In this document: one piece after another, positions 1 through 5,027 of the stretch | Layout of the letters: each line of letters starts with the position of its first letter | Numbering within the stretch: position 1 is the first letter of the stretch | Assembly (NCBI GenBank): GCA_034434235.1 | Contig: DAOTZV010000203.1 | Location: 1 to 5,027 of the forward strand | Origin: CAKZKT01 sp034434235 | GTDB taxonomy: Bacteria; Chloroflexota; Anaerolineae; CG2-30-64-16 | Length of the DNA stretch: 5,027 bases | Direction of reading: 5' to 3' | Made by a program: the position numbers and the translations under genes | Notes under the pieces: generated by a model | What the model saw: the letters and a program-made list of their open reading frames with translations, nothing else | Told to the model about the DNA's origin: nothing | The model's database searches: none

Positions 1-1649
1 TCGGCGGCGGCCTTGCGGCCGTGCGCGGTGAATTCGGCCGCCAGTTCGAGGATGTCGCGCTCTTTGATGCCGGCGATCTCGGCCCATTCGGCGATGGTGT
101 GTTCCTGCGCCGATTCGAGCAGGATCTGCAGGCCGGTCTTGACCTCGAAGTCGCCCACTTTGCCGCTGAAGAACAGATCGCCCACTACGGGCGCGGCTTC
201 CGGATCGAGCACGTTGATCGGAACCGGTGCGCCGTTTACCAGCGCGACGGGCGTATCGCCGGGATATTTGGTCCCGTCTTGGGCGACATACACGGTCACA
301 TCCTTGCCGTCCTTGTCCTTCTCGGTGGTTGCTTTCAACAGTCCGATCTCGCTGGCGCGCAGGTGCTTGCCGGGTGTGCCGTCCTTGCCGATTTTCACCA
401 GCCAGGAGGCGTTGGTGTGGTTCGGCTCACCGGCCGCGACCTGCGCGGCGGCGTTGGCCAGCGCCAGATACGCCGCGTTATACTTTTTGTTTTCGAGCAT
501 CCAGCGGATCATGCCAAGCGCCAGGGCGGCATCCTCGCCGGGCTTGATGGGAATCCACTTCCAGGCCTTGGCCGCCAGCTTGCTCAGCCGCGGGTCCACC
601 ACCGCGAACTTGCGGCCGTTGACGACGGCGTCGGTCGCCTTGGGCACCCGCTGCGGGGGACCGTAGCCGGCCTCGAACAGGTTCGAGCCCACGTAAATGA
701 CGAATTCACTGTTGCCGGTATCCGCCTGCCAGTAGAACTTGTCGCCGCTGTCGAAGGCGCCTTTGGCGGCGTTCCACTTGGCGCTCATGGCTTTGCCGGT
801 AAAGTAGAGCGACCCCTGACAGACGGTCGTGTGGCCGTTCATGTTGACCGAGCCGTAAGCTTCCTTGACGAAGCGATCTACCACGTCTTCGCGGCCACCC
901 TTCATGCGTCCCCACACGAACATGAACTGATTGTTCTTGGGGCCGAGGTCGGGATGTTCGGGGTCAATCAGAACGTCCAGGTGGTCTTTGAACTCGGCCT
1001 GGAATTCCTTGACGAGTTCCTTCTTTTTCCCGGCGTCTTTCTCGTCCAGGATTTTCTGGACGGCGGCCTTCATCTCGCTGGCGAGTTCGGGATCGGTCAA
1101 GGCGCGGACGGCGCGCAGGCCATCCACGTGGCCTTCGCCGAACAGGTCGCCGCCGTTGACGATCTCATCAATCGCCTGGTCGAAGGGGATGGTGACCCAC
1201 TGGCCCGCGCCGCGTTTGGTGCCGGGCTTGCGCTTCAGCACGCTGACGATGCGGTACGGGTCATAAGCGACCTGGATGCCGGCCTGGCCCTTGGGGCAGA
1301 TGGCGCCCTCGACGGTTGCCATGTCTTTGACCGGGGTTTCGTAGGCGGGGTGCGGCCACATGGTCCACGGGCTGTACGGGTTGCCGTCGATCTTGGCGGC
1401 CACGCCGTCCAGCAGCTTGACCTTGATCGCACAGCCGGTGTTGCATTGCAGGCAGACGGTGTAGAGCTGGTTCTCCGGCCGGACCTCGAAAAAGCCCTCG
1501 CCGCTGGCCGCCAGCGCCTGGTTGATGGCCTGCATGGCGCCCGGCAACTGGCCGAGGAACGCGCATGCGCCGCCGGTGATGGCCGCCGCCTTCAGGAATT
1601 CGCGTCGGCTCAAGCGTTGGTTCTGCGTGTTCTTGCTTGGCTTGTCCAT
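1..1649 (-). CDS. Molybdopterin-dependent oxidoreductase, TtrA/SrdA-like catalytic subunit (3' end beyond window)
   Basis: This is the catalytic subunit of a membrane-linked molybdoenzyme, expected to carry Mo-bisPGD and one [4Fe-4S] cluster and to act outside the cytoplasmic membrane. The 549 visible codons are open to the window edge; the C-terminal part, including the expected pterin-binding end domain, is missing. Residues 14-20 (SRREFLK) are a textbook Tat motif followed by a hydrophobic stretch, with a likely cleavage after ALA near residue 47. Cluster ligands are C66, C69, C73 and C118 (Cx2Cx3Cx44C), the last followed by the usual PKG. C277 (HTTVCQGS) is the likely molybdenum ligand. 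The stretches GNPYSPWT (89-96), IDPEHPDLGPK (228-238) and GEPNHTNASWLV (407-418) recall TtrA-type proteins, from memory. Residues 185-225 are a Lys/Glu-rich helical insertion. The start has GAGGAG 8 nt upstream and lies 27 nt after the membrane subunit's stop. The family is confident; the substrate (tetrathionate, selenate, arsenate, polysulfide) is not. Confidence 0.9.
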   Translation of the reverse strand, partial: MDKPSKNTQNQRLSRREFLKAAAITGGACAFLGQLPGAMQAINQALAASGEGFFEVRPENQLYTVCLQCNTGCAIKVKLLDGVAAKIDGNPYSPWTMWPHPAYETPVKDMATVEGAICPKGQAGIQVAYDPYRIVSVLKRKPGTKRGAGQWVTIPFDQAIDEIVNGGDLFGEGHVDGLRAVRALTDPELASEMKAAVQKILDEKDAGKKKELVKEFQAEFKDHLDVLIDPEHPDLGPKNNQFMFVWGRMKGGREDVVDRFVKEAYGSVNMNGHTTVCQGSLYFTGKAMSAKWNAAKGAFDSGDKFYWQADTGNSEFVIYVGSNLFEAGYGPPQRVPKATDAVVNGRKFAVVDPRLSKLAAKAWKWIPIKPGEDAALALGMIRWMLENKKYNAAYLALANAAAQVAAGEPNHTNASWLVKIGKDGTPGKHLRASEIGLLKATTEKDKDGKDVTVYVAQDGTKYPGDTPVALVNGAPVPINVLDPEAAPVVGDLFFSGKVGDFEVKTGLQILLESAQEHTIAEWAEIAGIKERDILELAAEFTAHGRKAAA

Positions 1650-1676
1650 AACGTTCTCTCCTCGCCCAACAGCGGG

Positions 1677-2972
1677 CTAGCGTTCCGAGTGGACGATCGG
1701 CAGGACGCGCCGGCCGATCAGGAAGAGCAGGGCGGCCAGCCCAATGGCCCAGACGAACAACAACCACTCGCTGAGGCTGGCCACATAGTGCGTCGTCAGG
1801 CCGGGGCCATGGAATGCCTCCTCCAGCCCGGGCAGCTCCGGGATGGCCAGGCCGGGGATCACGATGTTCAGCCGCACCACCAGGAAGGTGACGGCGATCA
1901 GCGCGCCGGCCGTGGCGACGGCCCAGACCTTGCGCCGCAGGAAGATCAGCAGGATGGCGGGCACGATCACGCCCAGGCCCACGTGCACGATCCAGAAGCC
2001 CCACCAGTACGGCCCGAACAACACCAGCAGCAGGCTGGCCGACTCGGTCGGGGTGCCGTTCCACAGGCCGATGGAGAACTCGGCCCACTCGAGCAACACG
2101 TCGAGCGCCAGCAGGCCCAGGACGATCTGGCCCAGGAAGCGCATCAGGTTGCGATGGAGCTCGCTGCCGGGTTCGGGCCCCCAGATGGCGGTGATGAAGG
2201 TGAGCAGGGCGCCGCCGGAAAGCAGCGCGCCGGCCAGGAACATGATCGGCGTGAGCGCCGAGTTCCAGTAGGGCCGGGCCGCGACGACGCCGAAGATCGC
2301 GCCGACCGAGCCGTGGAACGCGATGGCCAGCGCCACGCCGAAGCTGCCCAGGATGCGCAACACCCGCCGGTCGGCCGCCAGCGCGGCCGGCGACACGTCG
2401 CGACGGCCAAAGGTCAAGAAGCGGGCCAGCGCGCTGCGATCGCTGCGCGCCACCAGGTCGGCGCGCAGGGCCAGCCACAGCTCGACCAGCAGGAGCACGA
2501 AGTAGGCGGCGTAGAGCCAGATCATCCAGCCCATGACCGAGCGGAAGCTGGTCTGCAGGGCCAGCTTCCAGGCGCGTTCGGGGTGGCCCAGGTCGAGCCA
2601 GATGCAGATCAGCGCGCCGAGCAGGGTGACCAGGGCGGTGAAGAGGGCCAGCTTGCCCACCTGCTCCAGGCGTTCCCGCTCGAACGCCGCGCCGTCGGCG
2701 ATGCCGACCGCCGGGGCCGCGACGGTGCCCTCTGCGCTCACGCGGCGGATGTTGAAGACGTAAACCAGGGTGGAGAAGAGGAACGCGCCGGCCGACAGGC
2801 CGATCATATAGATGTAAGCCGCCACCCACAGCCCCCACGGGACGTAAGAGCCGTAGTTGGCGCGCGTGTGGCCGAAGGCGATCCGGCTGTACAGGCCATA
2901 CAGGCCGACCACGAATGCGACAACGGCCAGCACCCAAAACAGACGATTCAAGCGCGAGGCGTATTTAGCCAT
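1677..2972 (-). CDS. nrfD: NrfD/PsrC-family integral membrane subunit of the molybdoenzyme
   Basis: This is the quinone-interacting membrane anchor (431 aa) of the same complex, passing electrons between the quinone pool and the iron-sulfur subunit. By eye there are about nine to ten hydrophobic segments: roughly 11-29, 45-75, 105-127, 145-170, 205-231, 241-263, 278-298, 325-345, 349-370 and 399-421. NrfD-like signatures are WGLWVAAYIYMIGLSAGAF (46-64), LDLGHPERAW (126-135) and the HGSVGAIFG...RPYWNSALTP region (220-242). It is longer than PsrC- or TtrC-type anchors (about 320-340 aa, from memory). Extra length lies in the loops at about 76-104 and 171-204 and in additional C-terminal segments. 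I chose ATG at 2972 because GGAGG sits 6 nt upstream; an in-frame ATG at 2978 directly abuts that GGAGG and is unlikely. The gene begins 13 nt after the iron-sulfur subunit's stop, so the two are surely co-transcribed. The symbol denotes the family only; TtrC or SrdC would be the functional counterpart. Confidence 0.92.
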   Translation of the reverse strand: MAKYASRLNRLFWVLAVVAFVVGLYGLYSRIAFGHTRANYGSYVPWGLWVAAYIYMIGLSAGAFLFSTLVYVFNIRRVSAEGTVAAPAVGIADGAAFERERLEQVGKLALFTALVTLLGALICIWLDLGHPERAWKLALQTSFRSVMGWMIWLYAAYFVLLLVELWLALRADLVARSDRSALARFLTFGRRDVSPAALAADRRVLRILGSFGVALAIAFHGSVGAIFGVVAARPYWNSALTPIMFLAGALLSGGALLTFITAIWGPEPGSELHRNLMRFLGQIVLGLLALDVLLEWAEFSIGLWNGTPTESASLLLVLFGPYWWGFWIVHVGLGVIVPAILLIFLRRKVWAVATAGALIAVTFLVVRLNIVIPGLAIPELPGLEEAFHGPGLTTHYVASLSEWLLFVWAIGLAALLFLIGRRVLPIVHSER

Positions 2973-2978
2973 GGTCAT

Positions 2979-2983
2979 CCTCC
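2979..2983 (-). promoter_or_regulatory. Shine-Dalgarno of the NrfD-type gene (decides the start)
   Basis: GGAGG on the minus strand lies 6 nt before ATG at 2972 and directly touches the alternative ATG at 2978. The spacing favours 2972. It sits in the 13-nt gap after the upstream gene's stop codon. Confidence 0.8.
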
Positions 2984-2985
2984 GG

Positions 2986-3906
2986 TTAGAGCAGGTAATA
3001 GACCCGCGGCTCGGTGCCCATCTCTTCCTTCAGGCGCATCACGTTGGGTTTGGCGATCATCTCGGCTACCAGGCTGTCGGGGTCGTTGGCGTCGCCGAAC
3101 AGGGTGGCGCGGCCGATGCAGGTGGTGACGCAGGCGGGCAGCATCCCTTCGGCGATGCGGTGCAGGCAGAAGTGGCACTTGCGCGCGTTGCCGATGGGTG
3201 AGCCGCCGTCCGCGCGATCCCACGCCTTGCCGTACTCGAAGTTGGCAGCCCGCTCATAGTCGTCGGCGGTCTCCTGGCCCAGGAGGAACGGCGTGGCCGG
3301 GGGCGTATCGGCCGTGTAGAAATGCCCGAAGTCGGACGTGCGCGCGGCGTAGGGACAGGCGGTGAGGCAGTAGCGGCAGCCGATGCACTGGTCGTAATTC
3401 ACCACCACCACGCCGTCTTCGTTCTTCCAGGTGGCGTGGACGGGGCACACCGGCGTGCAGGGCGGGTTATCGCACTGCATGCACGGCCGCGGGATGAAGC
3501 GCCGGGTGACGTTGGGGTACGTCCCGATCTCTTCTTCAAGCACGGGGCGGTAGACCACGCCGGGCGGCAGTTTGTTCTCGGCCACGCAGGCGATGGTGCA
3601 GGCGCTGCAACCGACGCACCTGCGCAGGTCAATCACCATGACCCAGCGGCGTTGCTCGCGCGGCTTCGCCAGCGCGCGGCGGAGCTCACGCTCCATGCGC
3701 ACCAGGACATCTTCTGGCGCCAGGGGGTCGGATGGGAGGGGCGCGGCGGCTGTTGCGGCCGGCGGTTGCGCCTGGGGAGCGGCGGCCGTCTCGGCGGCGG
3801 CCGGCTGTTTGCCGGCGGCCGTCAGCGCCAGCGCCGCGCCGAGCGTCCCCGCCAGCCCACGCAGCACGTCACGCCGGGTGGTTGGGACCTTCTCTGATTC
3901 GGCCAT
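2986..3906 (-). CDS. Tat-exported four-cluster 4Fe-4S ferredoxin subunit (TtrB/SrdB/PsrB-like)
   Basis: This is the electron-transfer subunit (306 aa) linking the NrfD anchor to the molybdopterin subunit. It has sixteen cysteines in four motifs: C97x2Cx2Cx3C107, C142x2Cx4Cx3C154, C174x2Cx2Cx3C184 and C244x2Cx11Cx3C263. This is the full set for four [4Fe-4S] clusters as in PsrB, DmsB and TtrB, with no ligand missing. The N-terminus has its own Tat signal (TRRDVLR at 10-16, then a Gly/Ala/Leu hydrophobic run, probable cleavage after about residue 39). An Ala/Pro-rich linker follows at about 40-62. The start is the ATG at 3906, preceded by AAGGAGG with 8 nt spacing; an upstream in-frame ATG at 4026 would add 40 unconvincing residues encoded by palindromic DNA. 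It is the first gene of the B-C-A operon, 13 nt before the membrane gene. The family and role are certain; the specific partner substrate is not. Confidence 0.94.
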   Translation of the reverse strand: MAESEKVPTTRRDVLRGLAGTLGAALALTAAGKQPAAAETAAAPQAQPPAATAAAPLPSDPLAPEDVLVRMERELRRALAKPREQRRWVMVIDLRRCVGCSACTIACVAENKLPPGVVYRPVLEEEIGTYPNVTRRFIPRPCMQCDNPPCTPVCPVHATWKNEDGVVVVNYDQCIGCRYCLTACPYAARTSDFGHFYTADTPPATPFLLGQETADDYERAANFEYGKAWDRADGGSPIGNARKCHFCLHRIAEGMLPACVTTCIGRATLFGDANDPDSLVAEMIAKPNVMRLKEEMGTEPRVYYLL

Positions 3907-3914
3907 ACGATGAA

Positions 3915-3921
3915 CCTCCTT
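3915..3921 (-). promoter_or_regulatory. Shine-Dalgarno of the ferredoxin subunit gene (decides the start)
   Basis: AAGGAGG on the minus strand, 8 nt before ATG at 3906. It is a near-perfect anti-16S match and fixes the start at MAESEK rather than at the upstream in-frame ATG at 4026. Confidence 0.88.
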
Positions 3922-3941
3922 GCCTTGTTTGATCTCACGTG

Positions 3942-3964
3942 CCAGGCACTTCGCAAGTGCCCGG
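3942..3964 (-). repeat. Short hairpin in the operon leader
   Basis: On the minus strand CCGGGCACTT and AAGTGCCTGG flank a GCG triplet, giving a 10-bp stem with a single G-U pair in RNA and a 3-nt loop. It ends 35 nt before the start codon and 20 nt before the Shine-Dalgarno. No U-tract follows, so it is not a canonical terminator. It could be an operator-like dyad, an mRNA-stabilising 5' hairpin or another dispersed palindrome. Confidence 0.6.
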
Positions 3965-3986
3965 CGCGTATTGCCAAAAGATTTTC

Positions 3987-4049
3987 TTTGCCACGAATTG
4001 CACGAAGACGAGAAGTCAATTCGCATAATTGGTGCAATTCGTGGCCAAA
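3987..4049. repeat. Imperfect inverted repeat with CCACGAATTGCAC arms
   Basis: The left arm TTTGCCACGAATTGCAC (3987-4003) is the reverse complement of the right arm GTGCAATTCGTGGCCAAA (4032-4049) apart from one extra base in the right arm. The 28-nt interior holds a smaller dyad, CAATT-CGCAT-AATTG (about 4018-4031... read approximately). I recall similar ACGAATT-rich palindromes as dispersed intergenic elements in environmental bacterial genomes, but cannot check copies here. It lies 81 nt upstream of the operon start and would be in the leader if transcription begins beyond it. Confidence 0.65.
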
Positions 4050-4080
4050 ATCGTCCTGACGGGAGAGTTCGGCCCTGCGT

Positions 4081-4100
4081 CGTGGCGGGCCACGGCCCGC
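4081..4100. repeat. Overlapping GC-rich hairpins
   Basis: CGTGG-CGGG-CCACG (4081-4094) overlaps GCGGGC-CACG-GCCCGC (4085-4100). The two stems share bases and are mutually exclusive. They are short and could arise by chance in GC-rich DNA, though they resemble the other palindromes of this region. Confidence 0.4.
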
Positions 4101-4255
4101 GGTAGACTTCGGGCTCGGAGAACGGCGATCAAGCTACGTGAAATCTACAACAAAACGCGGCGGCCGTGTAGCGGGGAAAGTTGGATGATTTCGGGCGGAT
4201 TTGTCGGGGAAAACCGGACGGGGGTGTCGGGGAAAGGCTGAGAGCGGTATGCCCC

Positions 4256-4277
4256 GGGGCGCACGGCCGTGCGCCCC
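4256..4277. repeat. Perfect 22-bp palindrome
   Basis: The arm GGGGCGCACGG (4256-4266) is followed immediately by its exact reverse complement, CCGTGCGCCCC, with no spacer. A palindrome this long is unlikely by chance. I recall GGGGCG...CGCCCC palindromes ending in CTAC as repeated intergenic elements in some environmental bacterial genomes; copy number cannot be judged from this window. Confidence 0.65.
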
Positions 4278-4371
4278 TACCTTGCGGCCGGTGCGTCCGC
4301 ATGGCCGTAACGTTCAGACCCGGCCGGTCGGCGGTTTGTTGGTTGGCCTGCTCACGGGCCACGCGCTAAAC

Positions 4372-4464
4372 TCAGTAGATCACAATTTTCGTGCTCCCAG
4401 CCGGTCTGTGACCGGCGGTCGGGGGTCACAGACCCCCTCTGAGCCTCAATCTGTGATCTACTGA
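4372..4464. repeat. 93-bp MITE-like element with 13-bp terminal inverted repeats
   Basis: TCAGTAGATCACA (4372-4384) is the exact reverse complement of TGTGATCTACTGA (4452-4464). Inside, GGTCTGTGACC (4403-4413) and GGTCACAGACC (4424-4434) form a second perfect 11-bp pair. Each of these is itself the core of a smaller hairpin (CCGGT-CTGTG-ACCGG and GGGGGT-CACAG-ACCCCC). The trinucleotide AAC flanks the element on both sides (4369-4371 and 4465-4467), which could be a target duplication or chance. No transposase is encoded. It lies 41 bp after the endonuclease stop, so it could also slow transcription or protect the 3' end, but no T-tract supports a terminator. Confidence 0.6.
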
Positions 4465-4505
4465 AACTGCAAGGTTGCTCGCCTTGTCGGTCTCTTCTTT
4501 CACAG

Positions 4506-5027
4506 CTATCTCCTCATTATGAGCACGTCACGAATCTGCCCTGGATCATGCACCACCGTTCGGTACCAGTGGCCAAAGCCGCCGTGAGCGTTTACGGCCT
4601 GTACCCATTCGTCCAGATAACGGCGTTTGACCTGATCTTGCTCGGTGTCCTGTCCTTTGGTCTCCAAAATGAGCATGTCGCCGTTCGTCAGGCGTGCCAG
4701 AAAGTCAGGCCGGTATTTGTGGACGACGCCCTGGTAGAGGTAGGGGATTTCAAAGCCGAGATGGTCGTTTTTCACCCACGCGGCCACCGCCGGGCTGTCG
4801 TCCAGGATGAAGGCGTCCGAGGCTTCCCAGGCGCTGTCGTACACGCAGACGTTGATGTGCGACTTCTTCGTGCGCTCGCAGGGCTTGCCGGTGTACCAGG
4901 GGCGCATCTCGCCCGTGGAGCGGATGGGGTGTTCGTGGTCGAAGACCGGCTCCAGGCGCTCGGTGTTCTCCTGCCGCACGGCGTCGAAGACATGCTGGAC
5001 GATGCGCGACATGTTGAGCGTGATGAT
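4506..5027 (-). CDS. C-terminal part of a type III restriction-type (BPTD_3080-like) endonuclease, 5' end beyond window
   Basis: These are the last 173 codons of a larger gene whose beginning lies past the right edge; the frame is open to the edge, so the internal Met at 5012 is not taken as the start. The sequence matches, from memory, the C-terminus of large DEAD/DEAH-helicase restriction proteins related to type III Res subunits. Recognisable stretches are ENTERLEPVFDHEHPIRSTGEMR, split here as ENTERLEPVFD and PIRSTGEMR, then WYTGKPCERTKKSHIN, AAWVKNDHLGFE and KYRPDFL. Counting from the first visible codon, a PD-(D/E)xK nuclease core is visible: an upstream Glu (about E68, in WEASDAF), then PD with D108 (YRPDF), then E122-T-K124 (LILETKG). 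The helicase part and any methyltransferase partner would lie upstream, outside the window. The gene ends with TAG at 4506-4508 and is followed by the 93-bp inverted-repeat element. It has no evident functional link to the molybdoenzyme operon. Confidence 0.85.
   Translation of the reverse strand: MITLNMSRIVQHVFDAVRQENTERLEPVFDHEHPIRSTGEMRPWYTGKPCERTKKSHINVCVYDSAWEASDAFILDDSPAVAAWVKNDHLGFEIPYLYQGVVHKYRPDFLARLTNGDMLILETKGQDTEQDQVKRRYLDEWVQAVNAHGGFGHWYRTVVHDPGQIRDVLIMRR

Larger units (their letters stand above)
3907..4505. other. Palindrome-rich intergenic region upstream of the molybdoenzyme operon
   Basis: This stretch of 599 bp separates the endonuclease stop from the operon start and must hold the operon's promoter and leader on the minus strand. 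Short open frames exist on both strands, but none has a good ribosome binding site, a recognisable motif or sensible composition, so I call no gene. It holds five palindromic structures, annotated separately, and three copies of CGGGGAAA. The part from about 4101 to 4255 shows nothing else I can interpret. I found no convincing sigma70 promoter: TTGACT occurs on the minus strand (about 4015-4020) but without a good -10 hexamer at the right distance. Confidence 0.7.

Noticed and set aside
1261..2937. A 558-codon minus-strand frame overlapping the membrane subunit and the start of the catalytic subunit
   Set aside because: It is Arg/Pro/Gly-rich out-of-frame translation of the NrfD-type gene and runs past that gene's stop; no motif or ribosome binding site.
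21..3128. A 1035-codon open frame on the plus strand, antisense to all three operon genes
   Set aside because: It crosses three genes with clear families, start signals and motifs on the other strand. Its product is Gln/Asp/His/Ala/Gly-rich with no domain. Long antisense frames are common opposite GC-rich genes with strong third-position GC.
3984..4020. Possible sigma70 promoter with TTGACT on the minus strand
   Set aside because: At 16-18 nt spacing there is no acceptable -10 hexamer, and the -35 match lies in the inverted repeat.
3907..4026. A 40-residue N-terminal extension of the ferredoxin subunit from the ATG at 4026
   Set aside because: The ATG at 3906 has AAGGAGG at 8 nt and leads straight into a Tat signal; the extension would put the twin arginines near residue 51 and is encoded by palindromic leader DNA.
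4129..4362. A 77-codon minus-strand frame in the intergenic region, and other short frames at 4029-4464
   Set aside because: Low-complexity products, no ribosome binding site, and they run through the palindromic repeats.
4401..4437. Rho-independent terminator for the endonuclease gene
   Set aside because: The GC-rich hairpins are strong, but no T-tract follows on the minus strand; the nested symmetry with 13-bp outer ends fits a small repeat element better.
4470..4486. Small stem CAAGG-CCTTG after the endonuclease stop
   Set aside because: Only 5 bp with a 7-nt loop and no T-tract; expected by chance.
3907..4505. CRISPR array, tRNA or rRNA in the intergenic region
   Set aside because: No regularly spaced direct repeats with unique spacers, no cloverleaf and no recognisable rRNA sequence; the repeats present are inverted and unrelated to one another.

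Overview
The window is GC-rich bacterial DNA in which every gene I can support lies on the minus strand. Reading in the direction of transcription (from high to low coordinates), it holds the 3' end of a restriction-type endonuclease gene (4506-5027, cut by the window edge), a palindrome-rich intergenic stretch of about 600 bp (3907-4505), and a tightly packed three-gene operon. The operon encodes a Tat-exported four-cluster ferredoxin subunit (2986-3906), an NrfD/PsrC-type membrane anchor (1677-2972) and the first 549 codons of a Tat-exported molybdopterin oxidoreductase (1-1649, cut by the window edge).

Together the three operon genes look like a complex iron-sulfur molybdoenzyme. The membrane anchor would exchange electrons with the quinone pool, the four-cluster protein would carry them along a [4Fe-4S] wire, and the Mo-bisPGD catalytic subunit would use them on a substrate at the outer face of the membrane. 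The gene order B-C-A and several sequence stretches of the catalytic subunit resemble, from memory, the tetrathionate reductase TtrBCA and the Bacillus selenate reductase SrdBCA. The substrate cannot be read from the sequence: tetrathionate, thiosulfate/polysulfide, selenate and arsenate all remain possible, and so does operation in the oxidative direction.

The intergenic region has no convincing gene. It contains at least five separate palindromic structures: a 10-bp-stem hairpin just upstream of the operon's ribosome binding site, a ~63-bp imperfect inverted repeat built on CCACGAATTGCAC, an overlapping pair of GC-rich hairpins, a perfect 22-bp palindrome, and a 93-bp element with perfect 13-bp terminal inverted repeats flanked by a 3-bp direct repeat. 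The last looks like a small non-autonomous (MITE/REPIN-like) element.

The taxon is uncertain. High GC, the endonuclease type and palindromic intergenic repeats of this style would fit an environmental lineage such as Chloroflexota (Anaerolineae), but this is a weak inference. I do not see a clearly new system. The most notable items are the uncertain substrate of the reductase and the dense cluster of palindromes in front of it.
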